Shown: positions 24,191-32,292 of the stretch, in pieces
How the letters are laid out: every line of letters starts with the position of its first letter
Position numbering within the stretch: position 1 is the stretch's first letter
Assembly (NCBI RefSeq): GCF_000443165.1
Contig: NZ_ATJV01000058.1
Span: 1 to 41,319 of the forward strand
Length of the DNA: 41,319 nucleotides
Source: Thauera terpenica 58Eu
GTDB lineage: Bacteria > Pseudomonadota > Gammaproteobacteria > Burkholderiales > Rhodocyclaceae
Reading direction: 5' to 3'
Notes under the pieces: generated by a model
What the model saw: only the letters and a program-made list of their open reading frames with translations
The model's database searches: none
Told to the model about the DNA's origin: nothing
Program-made: the position numbers and the translations under genes

Positions 24191-25729
24191 TCAACGGCTT
24201 GAAAACGCGAGGGGGGCGGTAGCGCCACGAAGCGAATGGGTTGCGGTCGGTGCCGCCGTGGATACGTCCCAGCCACCACCAAGGGCCTTGTACAGCGCCA
24301 CCAATTGCACGGCGGCGTTGGTATGTGCCCGCGCGGCTGCGGTTTCGGCCTCGTGCAGGCTGCGCTGGGCGGCCAGCAGTTCGACCAGCGCGATGTCGCC
24401 TGCCGCGTAGCGCGTCCTGGCGTGGCCGTAGCTGGTGCGCGCCGCATCCAGTGACATGCCGCGGCGCGCCAAAGTATCCAGCCCGCCGTGGTAGTCGACC
24501 AGCGCGCGTTCGGCGTCGCCCAGCGCCGCTAACACGGCCTGCTCATAGGCCAGCGCGGCCTGGCGCTCGGCGGCCTCGCGTGCCCGAATTTCGGCTCGCA
24601 CGCGGCCGCCGTCGAACAGGCGCCAGGAAATCAGCGGCAGGATGGAGAAGCGCGAACTGGATGCATCGAACCAGTTGCCCGTGCTGAGTGCCTGAAACCC
24701 GCCACCCACACCGATGGAGAGTTTGGGAAACAGCTCGGCCGTGGCCACGCCGATGTCGGCGGAACTTGCCGCCAGGCGTCGTTCTGCGGCCAGCACGTCG
24801 GGGCGCCGGCGCAGCATGTCGGCGCGCTCGCCCACCGGCAGCGCCCGCAGCGTGCTCGGCGCCAAGGGGCCATCAAGCAGCGCCAACTCCCGCTCCGGCG
24901 GTGCGCCCAGCAGCACGCCCAGGCTGAGCACCGCGGCGCGCTGGCGCGCCTCGATATCCGGGATGAGCGCGTTGACTGCCGTCCATTGGGCGTACGCTGC
25001 CTCTACATCGGCGGCCGACGCGTCGCCCAGCGCATGCCGCAGGCGCACCAACTCCCAAGTCTGCTGCAGCGTGTCCAGCGTGGCCTGTTGTGCGTGCAAC
25101 TCATAGCGGGCGCCGACGGCGTTGAACCAGGTGCGCGCGACCTCGGCCACGATGCGCATGCGTACGCCCTGTGCCTCGGCTTCGGTCGCCTGCAGGCGGG
25201 CGCTGGCGCCTTCCAGGGCGCGCCGCTTGGCCCCGAACAGGTCGGCCTCCCAGGCCGCGTCGAAGCCCGCGTCGTAGATGGTCTGCGTGGCGTCAAGACC
25301 GGGGATGGAGCCTACGGGCAAAGGGCCGTTCTCGCTTTGACGGCGCCGGTTGACGCTCGCGCCAGCGGCGGCGGTGGGCAATGCTTCGCCGGCCACACGA
25401 TCGCGCAGGGCGCGCGCCTCATCGATGCGTGCCGCAGCCTGGCGCAGATCCAGGTTCTGTGCCAGCGCCGTGACCATCAGGCGATCGAGGACGGGATCAT
25501 CCAGTGCAGACCACCATTGGCTTAAGTCTGCGGATTGGGATGCGCTTGCCAACGGCAGAGTCCAGCCGCTGCCGATGTCGACCGGCGGTGGCTCGCGGTA
25601 GTCGGGGCCCACGGTTGCGCAGGCAGTCAGCAGCACGCAGGACAGTGCCAGCGCGAGGGGACGTACGCGCCCAGGGGTCAGGCCGGTGGCGGTTGCGCGA
25701 AGAAAGGGTGTGCGGGTCTTGGATTTCAT
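24191..25729 (-). CDS. NodT-type efflux outer-membrane factor (TolC-like lipoprotein)
   Basis: A 512-aa outer-membrane channel subunit with a lipoprotein signal (lipobox LLTAC, Cys37) and two TolC-type repeats rich in Ala/Arg helices. Typical segments include DYREPPPV, LNVDLRQA-like AQNLDLRQAAARIDEA, RRRPDVLAAERRLAASSADIGVA and DGGRVRAEI. The start ATG at 25729 overlaps the stop of the permease gene (ATGA). It should complete a tripartite exporter with the HlyD adaptor and ABC components encoded upstream in the same operon. Confidence 0.92.
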   Translation of the reverse strand: MKSKTRTPFLRATATGLTPGRVRPLALALSCVLLTACATVGPDYREPPPVDIGSGWTLPLASASQSADLSQWWSALDDPVLDRLMVTALAQNLDLRQAAARIDEARALRDRVAGEALPTAAAGASVNRRRQSENGPLPVGSIPGLDATQTIYDAGFDAAWEADLFGAKRRALEGASARLQATEAEAQGVRMRIVAEVARTWFNAVGARYELHAQQATLDTLQQTWELVRLRHALGDASAADVEAAYAQWTAVNALIPDIEARQRAAVLSLGVLLGAPPERELALLDGPLAPSTLRALPVGERADMLRRRPDVLAAERRLAASSADIGVATAELFPKLSIGVGGGFQALSTGNWFDASSSRFSILPLISWRLFDGGRVRAEIRAREAAERQAALAYEQAVLAALGDAERALVDYHGGLDTLARRGMSLDAARTSYGHARTRYAAGDIALVELLAAQRSLHEAETAAARAHTNAAVQLVALYKALGGGWDVSTAAPTATHSLRGATAPLAFSSR

Positions 25730-26844
25730 TGCAGGCGTCCTCGGACGAATACGGTGGCCATGGTCAACGTGGCGAGGGCGATGACCGCCAGCGGCCACAG
25801 GCTGGCGAGAATGTCACCGGTCGGCATGGCCTTGAGAAAGCTGCCTTCGACGATGATCAGGAAGTGGGTCAGCGGAATGGCCTGAGCCAGCCATTGCAGG
25901 ACGACGGGCATGTTTTCCACAGGCGTGGCAAAGCCGGACATCAGCACCGCCGGAATACCGACGGCGAACGCGCCCAGGATGGCCTGCTGCTGGGTCATGC
26001 TGACGGCGGAAATCATCAGGCCGATGCCAACCACTGAGGCGATGAACAGCACCAGGCTGGCAAGCAGCAGCGCGAACGAGCCCGTGAACGGGATGCCGAA
26101 CAGGAAGACGCCCGCGCTGATCATGAACAGGCCCAGTAGCGTGCCGATGGCCAGCGCCGGCAGGGACTTGGAAATGATGATTTCCGGCGTCGAGGTGGGC
26201 GACACCAGCAACTGGTCGAAGGTGCCGAGCTCGCGTTCGCGCGCTATCGATAACGAGGTGATCATCAACGAACTGAACAGCGCCAGGATGCCCGTGAGGC
26301 CGGGCACGATGTACCAGCGATAGACCAGGTTCGGATTGAACCAGTGGCGCACGACGACCGGCGTCGGCGCTTGCGCGTCGGGCACGACCTCAGCGCCGAC
26401 CTCAGCAGCGATGGAGGACAGATAGGCCACAGTGATTTGGCCCGAGTTGCTGCGCCGGCCATCGACCAGCACCTGCGCGCGGCCGCTGTCACCGGCGGCG
26501 ATGGCGCGCGAGAAATCGACGGGAATAGCGAGCGCGGCGATCACCTCGCCGCGGTCGATCAGTTCGTGCAGCTGCAGCTGGCTGTCGACATGCCGGACGT
26601 GGGTGATGAAGCGGGCACTGTCGAGGCGCTGCACCAGTTCGTGTGACCAACGCCCGGCGTCCTGGTTGTAGACGGCAATGTCGACGTTGCGCACCTCCAG
26701 CGTCGCGGCAAAGGCGAAGACCAGCAGTTGCAGGATGGGCGGCGCGAACACCACCATGCGGCTGCGCGGGTCGCGCAGCACGCTGAGCACTTCCTTGATG
26801 AACTGGGCGCGCAGGCGGGTGAACGAGAATGCAGAGAAGAACAT
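25726..26844 (-). CDS. ABC-2 type transporter permease (YbhR-like)
   Basis: A 372-aa membrane protein with the ABC2_membrane_3 layout: an N-terminal helix, a periplasmic domain of about 150 residues (starting VRNVDIAVYNQDAGRWS) and five C-terminal helices, with the conserved ERELGTFDQLLVSP loop. It pairs with the permease at 26849-28018 to form the membrane channel of a YbhFSR-type exporter. It lies 4 bp after that gene and overlaps the outer-membrane factor gene. Confidence 0.92.
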   Translation of the reverse strand: MFFSAFSFTRLRAQFIKEVLSVLRDPRSRMVVFAPPILQLLVFAFAATLEVRNVDIAVYNQDAGRWSHELVQRLDSARFITHVRHVDSQLQLHELIDRGEVIAALAIPVDFSRAIAAGDSGRAQVLVDGRRSNSGQITVAYLSSIAAEVGAEVVPDAQAPTPVVVRHWFNPNLVYRWYIVPGLTGILALFSSLMITSLSIARERELGTFDQLLVSPTSTPEIIISKSLPALAIGTLLGLFMISAGVFLFGIPFTGSFALLLASLVLFIASVVGIGLMISAVSMTQQQAILGAFAVGIPAVLMSGFATPVENMPVVLQWLAQAIPLTHFLIIVEGSFLKAMPTGDILASLWPLAVIALATLTMATVFVRGRLQ

Positions 26845-26848
26845 CGGT

Positions 26849-28018
26849 TCACTCCAGGTTTTTGCGCGTGGCGCGCTTGGCGATCACGAAGAACAGCGCA
26901 CCGATCGCCGCCATGGCCGCCAGGTTGGGCAGGAAGACGGCCCAGATGTCGCCGGCCAGGAACACTGTCTTGAGCGAATCGACGAAGTAGCGCGCCGGAA
27001 CCGCCCGGGTGATGGCCCGGATCGGTGCGGGCATCGCGTCGATCTCGTACAGGAAGCCCGACAGCATGAAAGCCGGCAGGAAGCCCGAGAACAGCGCGAT
27101 CTGCGCCGCCAGGAACTGGTTGCGCGCCAGTGACGAGATCAGCAGACCCTGGCCCAGCGCCGGCACCATGAACACCGCCGACAGCAGCAGCAGCGCTGCC
27201 AGCGAGCCCCGCATCGGCACGCCGAACACGAACACCGCCAGCGCCGCGGCGCCAAGCGTGGACAGCATGCCGAGCACGAAGTACGGCAGCAGCTTGCCGA
27301 TCAGGATTTCGGCCACCGAGGCCGGTGTGGACAGCACCGCCTCCATGGTTCCGCGCTCCCATTCGCGCGCCACCACCAGCGCCGTTAGCATGGTGCCGAT
27401 GATGGTCATGACGATGGCGATGGCTCCGGGAATCAGCGCTTGACGGCTTTCCAGCTCAGGGTTGAACCAGTAGCGCGGCTCCAGCACTACGGCCTGCGGC
27501 GGCGCCGCGACATCGAGCCCGGCGCGCCAGGTCTGGACCACGCCGCGCGCATAGTTCTCGACGTAGTTCGCGGTGTTGGGGTAGGAGCCGTCGGTGATGA
27601 TCTGCACCAGCGGTTCGCTGCCACGCTGCGCCAGGCGCTGCTCGAAGTCCTGCGGGATCACCACGTAGCCGCGCAGGTCGCCGGAGATCAGTTGATCGGC
27701 CACTTCGCGCCGGTCATGGGCGAAATAGGCATCCAGGAAGCGCGTACCGGCAAAGGCCGCCGCAAGCTCTTGCGCCGCAGCGCCGGGCGACTCCAGCACC
27801 ACGCCGACACGGACATTCTTCGCATCCAGCGACACCGCATACGCGAACAGCAGCAGCAACACCACAGGCAGCACGAACGCAATCAGCAGCGTCGAGGGAT
27901 CGCGCAGCGCCTGGTAGCTTTCCTTGGTGACCAGAGCGATGAGGCGCCGCAGGTCGAAACGGCGCAAATCAGCCTGCGCGGTGCTATCCGCATTTTTGTG
28001 AGGTGCAGCGACGCTCAT
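26849..28018 (-). CDS. ABC-2 type transporter permease (YbhS-like)
   Basis: A 389-aa paralogue of the next permease with the same layout: an N-terminal helix (STLLIAFVLPVVLLLLFAYA), a periplasmic domain and C-terminal helices with the WERGTMEAVLSTPAS motif. Two unequal permeases next to one tandem ATPase is the E. coli YbhS/YbhR arrangement. Its start overlaps the ATPase stop (ATGA), coupling stoichiometry. The substrate is unknown; YbhFSR homologues handle cations or cationic drugs such as cefoperazone and tetracycline-like compounds. Confidence 0.92.
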   Translation of the reverse strand: MSVAAPHKNADSTAQADLRRFDLRRLIALVTKESYQALRDPSTLLIAFVLPVVLLLLFAYAVSLDAKNVRVGVVLESPGAAAQELAAAFAGTRFLDAYFAHDRREVADQLISGDLRGYVVIPQDFEQRLAQRGSEPLVQIITDGSYPNTANYVENYARGVVQTWRAGLDVAAPPQAVVLEPRYWFNPELESRQALIPGAIAIVMTIIGTMLTALVVAREWERGTMEAVLSTPASVAEILIGKLLPYFVLGMLSTLGAAALAVFVFGVPMRGSLAALLLLSAVFMVPALGQGLLISSLARNQFLAAQIALFSGFLPAFMLSGFLYEIDAMPAPIRAITRAVPARYFVDSLKTVFLAGDIWAVFLPNLAAMAAIGALFFVIAKRATRKNLE

Positions 28019-29790
28019 TTGGCGACCTCCATTTCACGTTCGGCGGACTCCACCAGATGAATGAAGGCATCCTCCATGGTCGGATCAGGACGTTCCGAAC
28101 TGATGGCGATCCGCTTGAGTGCGTCGGGCGTGTCCAGCGCAATCAGGCGCGCGCGCGACAGCATGGCCACGCGGTCGCAATACTCGGCCTCGTCCATGAA
28201 GTGGGTGGTGACCATGATGGTCACGCCCTTTCGCGCCAGGCCGTTGATGTGGGTCCAGAATTCGCGCCGGGTGATGGGATCTACCCCTGAAGTGGGTTCG
28301 TCCAGAAACAGCACCGGGGGCCTGTGCATCAGCGAGCAGGCCAATGCCAAGCGTTGCTTGTGCCCCAGCGGCAGGGAATCGGGTGTCGAGGACAGCCAGC
28401 CGCCCAGATCAAAGGTGGCGATCATTTCCTCGATGCGTTCGCGCCGGGTTTCACCTTCCAGCCCGTAGACGCCGGCCGAAAATTCCAGGTTCTGCCGCAC
28501 CGAAAGCAGGCCGTAGAGTGAGAACTTCTGCGCCATGTAGCCGAGTCGGCTCTTGGCTGCGCCGGTGGCGCGGCGCAGATCGTGCCCCACCACTTGCGCC
28601 TCGCCCGCAGTGGGCTTGAGCAGGCCGCACAGCATCTTGAAGGTAGTGGATTTGCCGGCGCCATTGGGCCCAAGCAGGCCGAAGATTTCACCCTTTTGCA
28701 CTTCGAAGCTGACGTTGTCGGTGGCCGTGAATTCGCCGAAGCGCTTGGTGAGATTGCGGCAAGACACCGCAATGTCGGAACCCAGCTCGACCGGCGACAG
28801 GCGCTCGGCGAGCTGCGATGTACCGCCGGGGCCGCCGCCGAGAAGATCGATGAAGGCGTCTTCGAAGCGGGCCGGCACTTGGGCCAGGCGCACTTGGGCC
28901 TGATCCGCCAGCTGTTGTACGTCCTGCACGGTCGCGCCCTCGCGCAGCACCACGCGGACACCAGCGCCCTGAATCACACCATCGCTGACGCTGGGCAAAT
29001 CCAGGACTTTCGTCAGGACTGCTCGGCGTTCGGTGCCGACATCTTCGAGACGGAAGCTCCGGCCTTTGAGCTGCGCGGTCAGCTCTTGCGGTGGGCCGTC
29101 GAAGAGCAACTGGCCTTCGTTGAGCAGAAGCACGCTTTCGCAACGCTCGGCCTCGTCCAGATAGGCGGTGGACCAGACCACCGCCATGCCCTCATCGGTC
29201 AGGGCCTGCACCATGCGCCACAAATCCTGGCGGCTGACCGGGTCCACCCCGACTCCAGGCTCGTCCAGCAGCAGCACCTTGGGTCGCGCCATGAGCGCAC
29301 AGGCAAGGCCGAGCTTTTGTTTCATGCCGCCGGAGAGCTTGCCGGCCAGGCGCTTGGTGAAGGGCGCGAGGCGCGTGAAATCCAGCAATTCGGCGAACAG
29401 CGCGGCGTTGCGATCCGCATCCATGCCGCGCAACTGCGCATACAGCCGCATGTTCTCCATCACCGACAGGTCTTCGTACAGGCCGAAGCGCTGCGGCATG
29501 TAGCCGCTGGCGACGTGGATCGCGTCGTTGTCCTTGACCACGTCGAAGCCGGCCAGAGTGACACGGCCAGCATTGGGCACCAGGAGCCCGGTCAGAATCC
29601 GCATCAGCGTCGTCTTACCGGCGCCATCGGGGCCGACCAGTCCCGTCAGCCGCCCATAGTGGATGCGTGCGCTCAAGCTCCGCAGGGCCTTTACGTCGCC
29701 AAAATGCTTGTTCAGGCCTTCGATGACGACGGCGGCGTTATCGGCGCTGGCGCTTGTAGGCGTGGTGGCCATGGCCGTGTTCGCCTGCAT
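28015..29790 (-). CDS. Tandem ABC ATPase (YbhF-like)
   Basis: A 591-aa protein with two nucleotide-binding domains. NBD1: Walker A GPDGAGKT (53-60), signature LSGGMKQ (152-158), Walker B LLLDEP (173-178), but WSTAY at the H-loop, with Ala209 where His is expected. NBD2: Walker A GPNGAGKS (374-381), degenerate signature LPLGHKQ (473-479), Walker B LFLDEP (494-499), switch His530. The complementary defects suggest one productive ATP site. I chose the ATG at 29790, 1 nt after the HlyD stop, with GGGGGAG upstream. Confidence 0.93.
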   Translation of the reverse strand: MQANTAMATTPTSASADNAAVVIEGLNKHFGDVKALRSLSARIHYGRLTGLVGPDGAGKTTLMRILTGLLVPNAGRVTLAGFDVVKDNDAIHVASGYMPQRFGLYEDLSVMENMRLYAQLRGMDADRNAALFAELLDFTRLAPFTKRLAGKLSGGMKQKLGLACALMARPKVLLLDEPGVGVDPVSRQDLWRMVQALTDEGMAVVWSTAYLDEAERCESVLLLNEGQLLFDGPPQELTAQLKGRSFRLEDVGTERRAVLTKVLDLPSVSDGVIQGAGVRVVLREGATVQDVQQLADQAQVRLAQVPARFEDAFIDLLGGGPGGTSQLAERLSPVELGSDIAVSCRNLTKRFGEFTATDNVSFEVQKGEIFGLLGPNGAGKSTTFKMLCGLLKPTAGEAQVVGHDLRRATGAAKSRLGYMAQKFSLYGLLSVRQNLEFSAGVYGLEGETRRERIEEMIATFDLGGWLSSTPDSLPLGHKQRLALACSLMHRPPVLFLDEPTSGVDPITRREFWTHINGLARKGVTIMVTTHFMDEAEYCDRVAMLSRARLIALDTPDALKRIAISSERPDPTMEDAFIHLVESAEREMEVAK

Positions 29791-29791
29791 C

Positions 29792-30832
29792 TCAACGCTC
29801 CCCCACGCGCGCGCCAGAGACTGGTTTGGCATCGACCGCTATCGTCACCGGCATGCCCTGGCGCAAGGCGGCGTCGGCATCGGCTTCGTCGATGACGATG
29901 CGCAGGCGATAGACCAGATCCGTGCGCAAGTCCGTTGTCTCCACCGTCTTGGGCGTGAACTCGGCGCGCGGCGAGATGAAGCCGATCTGGCCGCGATAGA
30001 CCTTCTCCGAAGAATCGCTCTTGACGCGCACCGCCGTGCCGGGCGCGATGCGCCCCAGATCCGGCTCACCCACGTAGGCGCGCACATACACAGGCTTATC
30101 CAGACTCAGGCTGTAGACCGTGCTCTGGCTCGCGACCATGCTGCCGGGTTCGCGCACCCGCGCGATGACGGTTCCGTCGCTGGGCGACGTCAATTCGGTG
30201 TCCGCCAGGGACGTAGTGGCTTGCGCTGCTGCTGCCTGCGCGGCCGCCAGACGAGCCTCTGCCGCGGCGATGTCCTCTTTGCGAAAACCTTCGATTGCTT
30301 GCGACAAGGCGGCCTTGGCTGCTTCGGCGCCCGCGGCGGCCTGATCCCTTGCGGTGCGGGCGGCATCGACCGTACGCTGGCTGCTGGCGCCCGATGCCAG
30401 CAGGCCGCTCTGGCGCTGAAGATTGCGCTCGGCCTCGGTGACGAGCGCCTGAGCTTTCTTAAGCGCCTCGCGCGCCTGGGTGATCTCCTGCGGCCGCAGG
30501 CCACGGCGCAGCTTGGCCAGTTCCGCCTGCGCCACCTGCACCTGGGCCTGTGCCGCCACAAGGGCGTCCCGATACGGTTGCGCGTCGAGCGCGGCCAGGC
30601 GCGCGCCGGCGCGGACGGCATCACCCTCATCGAAAGCCATCTGCATCACGCGCCCGGGCTGGCGGAAGGCCAGTTGCACCTCGCGGATGTCTACGTTGCC
30701 GTAGAGGCGCAACGCATCTTCCTTGTTACGGTCGCGCGATAGCCAGAACGCCAGTGCGCCGCCAAGAGCGATCACGACGACAGCGATCACGGCCCAACGA
30801 ATTTTTTTGATGGAGAGGTTTGGAGTGGTCAT
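29792..30832 (-). CDS. HlyD-family periplasmic adaptor (YbhG-like)
   Basis: A 346-aa membrane-fusion protein. It has one N-terminal membrane helix (about residues 12-31: RWAVIAVVVIALGGALAFWL), then GNVDIREVQLAF, a long Ala/Gln-rich coiled-coil hairpin (about 85-215), a lipoyl/barrel part TSPSDGTVIARVREPGSMV and a C-terminal beta-barrel. It links the inner-membrane ABC complex to the outer-membrane factor. It lies first among the transporter genes, 27 bp after the small membrane protein gene. Confidence 0.92.
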   Translation of the reverse strand: MTTPNLSIKKIRWAVIAVVVIALGGALAFWLSRDRNKEDALRLYGNVDIREVQLAFRQPGRVMQMAFDEGDAVRAGARLAALDAQPYRDALVAAQAQVQVAQAELAKLRRGLRPQEITQAREALKKAQALVTEAERNLQRQSGLLASGASSQRTVDAARTARDQAAAGAEAAKAALSQAIEGFRKEDIAAAEARLAAAQAAAAQATTSLADTELTSPSDGTVIARVREPGSMVASQSTVYSLSLDKPVYVRAYVGEPDLGRIAPGTAVRVKSDSSEKVYRGQIGFISPRAEFTPKTVETTDLRTDLVYRLRIVIDEADADAALRQGMPVTIAVDAKPVSGARVGER

Positions 30833-30859
30833 TGAAGGGTTTCCGCTAGATAAATATGT

Positions 30860-31279
30860 TCAGTGCTCGCGCGCGGTCGGCACATTCGCCGCTGACCGGC
30901 GCCAAGCCATGGCCGCTATGCCCGCCCACACCAGCGTGCGCAGCGTCATGGCCGCCGCCGTCCGCCGCTCCCAGGCGCCACCCAGAACCACATGCACTCC
31001 GAAAGCCAGGAACACGAGCGCACTCGCCACCGCGATGGCAACCGCCAACCACATAGCCCAGCGCCGGCGCATCCACAAGCCAACGCCCGCGACGATGTAG
31101 GCGAAACCGGCCAGAAAATTGAACCAGAGCACGAACGGCACATAGTGGCCGGCTGCCTGGCGCGCCGCACCGTCGACAAACAGCACTGCGCCACCTTCCT
31201 GGAGGGTCAGCAGGCCAAATCCGATGGCAATCAAGGAAATCACACGCATCCAGATCGCGCGTCCGCTGTGTGCCGTCAT
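30860..31279 (-). CDS. Small four-helix membrane protein
   Basis: A 139-aa protein with about four hydrophobic helices (WMRVISLIAIGFGLLTL; FVLWFNFLAGFAYIVAGVGLW; WLAVAIAVASALVFLAFGVHV; and a C-terminal LRTLVWAGIAAMAW). I chose the ATG at 31279 because GGGAG lies upstream; a longer frame to 31492 would overlap tetR. I do not recognise the family with certainty. It lies between tetR and the HlyD gene and is probably part of the same transcript, perhaps an accessory subunit of the exporter. Confidence 0.75.
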   Translation of the reverse strand: MTAHSGRAIWMRVISLIAIGFGLLTLQEGGAVLFVDGAARQAAGHYVPFVLWFNFLAGFAYIVAGVGLWMRRRWAMWLAVAIAVASALVFLAFGVHVVLGGAWERRTAAAMTLRTLVWAGIAAMAWRRSAANVPTAREH

Positions 31280-31346
31280 GTTTGTTGCTCCCGATTTATC
31301 GAAGGGTTTGGAGGTCGCAGTCGCGCTTGCGGAGCAGACGGATCCT

Positions 31347-31955
31347 TCATTTGGTGCTTTCGATGCCACGCCGATAGATGGCAAACACGCCCGGCGCGTC
31401 TCGCCGAATGCGACTGACCTTGCCGGCCAGCAGCGACTGCATGACGAGTCCCTGGATCGTGCCGATGAACAACACGGCGGCGGCATCCACATTCAGATCC
31501 GCATCCAACTCGCCCTGCACCTTGCCGGCTTCCATCAAACGGCGCAGGCGCTGTTCGTATTGACGAATCAAGGTCTGCACCATCCGCTTGGCGAGTGTCT
31601 CGCCGGAGCGCTGCAGCTCTCCGAACAGCATGCGCGGCACGCCGGGATGCTTGGCCACGAAGTCGATGTGCGCCATGAACATGGCTTCGAGCGCCGCGGC
31701 AGGTGACTTAGCGCCTTCGGCCGCCTTGTCCACGCGTACCAGCAGACGCTCGCCGACCCAGGTCATCGTTGCCTCCAGGATCGCGTCCTTGTTAGGGAAG
31801 TGACGAAACAACGCGCCCTGCGTCAAACCCATTCGATCGGCGATGGCCGTGGTCGTGATATCGGCCGGGTTTTGCTCCGCTGCCAAGTCGACCACGGCTT
31901 GCACCGTGGCTGCACGCCGCTCTTCGGCGGACAGATATTGAGGACGTTCGCTCAT
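31347..31955 (-). CDS. TetR family transcriptional regulator (CecR-like position)
   Basis: A 202-aa TetR-type repressor. The N-terminal HTH (about residues 12-58) includes ITTTAIADRMGLTQGALFRHFPNKDAIL. The ligand domain holds MFGELQRSGETLAKRMVQTLIRQYEQRLR. It is the first gene of the efflux operon, as E. coli cecR precedes ybhGFSR. An 18-bp palindrome lies at 31972-31989 in its promoter, and a near-identical copy lies before phaC (32258-32275), so it probably controls both divergent arms. The inducer is unknown. Confidence 0.92.
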   Translation of the reverse strand: MSERPQYLSAEERRAATVQAVVDLAAEQNPADITTTAIADRMGLTQGALFRHFPNKDAILEATMTWVGERLLVRVDKAAEGAKSPAAALEAMFMAHIDFVAKHPGVPRMLFGELQRSGETLAKRMVQTLIRQYEQRLRRLMEAGKVQGELDADLNVDAAAVLFIGTIQGLVMQSLLAGKVSRIRRDAPGVFAIYRRGIESTK

Positions 31956-31971
31956 CGCTCAGACTCCATAA

Positions 31972-31989
31972 AGTAAGTGACCTATTACT
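31972..31989 (-). promoter_or_regulatory. TetR operator candidate and promoter of the efflux arm
   Basis: AGTAAGTGACCTATTACT, with 5-bp arms AGTAA/TTACT. On the minus strand the -10-like TAGGAT directly abuts it, and TTGCGT lies 18 bp further upstream as a -35. It is 17 bp before the tetR start codon. Sixteen of 18 bases match the site at 32258-32275 in opposite orientation, so a repressor bound here would cover the transcription start. Confidence 0.7.
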
Positions 31990-32251
31990 ATCCTAACACG
32001 CAAATTAACCATGACGCAAGATCAGAAAGCAGACAGGCTGTGGCGGTAAGGGCCAGCTCTTGTCCATCCGGTGCGCTCAACGACCGAGTTTGATGAATCT
32101 CAAGAAGCGAGCGCGCCATTCAAGCGGTTGACGAGGCATTCGACTGACAAGTCGGCTAGTTCGTTGAGGGTGCGGGAAGTTGATTCGCCGGGGCGCCAGT
32201 GGAAATTCATCCCACATGGCCAGCAAGGCTTGCATCTTTTCCTGCAAGCGA
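31990..32251. other. Non-coding region between the divergent cargo arms
   Basis: About 260 bp between the two operator-like sites, with no supported gene; a 62-residue open frame here has no features. It holds both divergent promoters and may carry further regulator sites. Confidence 0.5.
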
Positions 32252-32257
32252 TAAGAT

Positions 32258-32275
32258 AGTAATAAGTCACTTGCT
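32258..32275 (+). promoter_or_regulatory. TetR operator candidate at the phaC promoter
   Basis: AGTAATAAGTCACTTGCT. The -10-like TAAGAT (32252-32257) directly abuts it on the left, with TTGCAT (32230-32235) 16 bp upstream as a modest -35. It ends 17 bp before the phaC ATG. Geometry and sequence mirror the tetR-promoter site, which points to shared repression by the TetR protein. Confidence 0.7.
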
Positions 32276-32292
32276 AAATGAGATGATCAAAC

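Noticed and set aside
32071-32259. 62-aa frame between the two divergent cargo arms
   Set aside because: It runs into the phaC promoter and has no features of a real protein.
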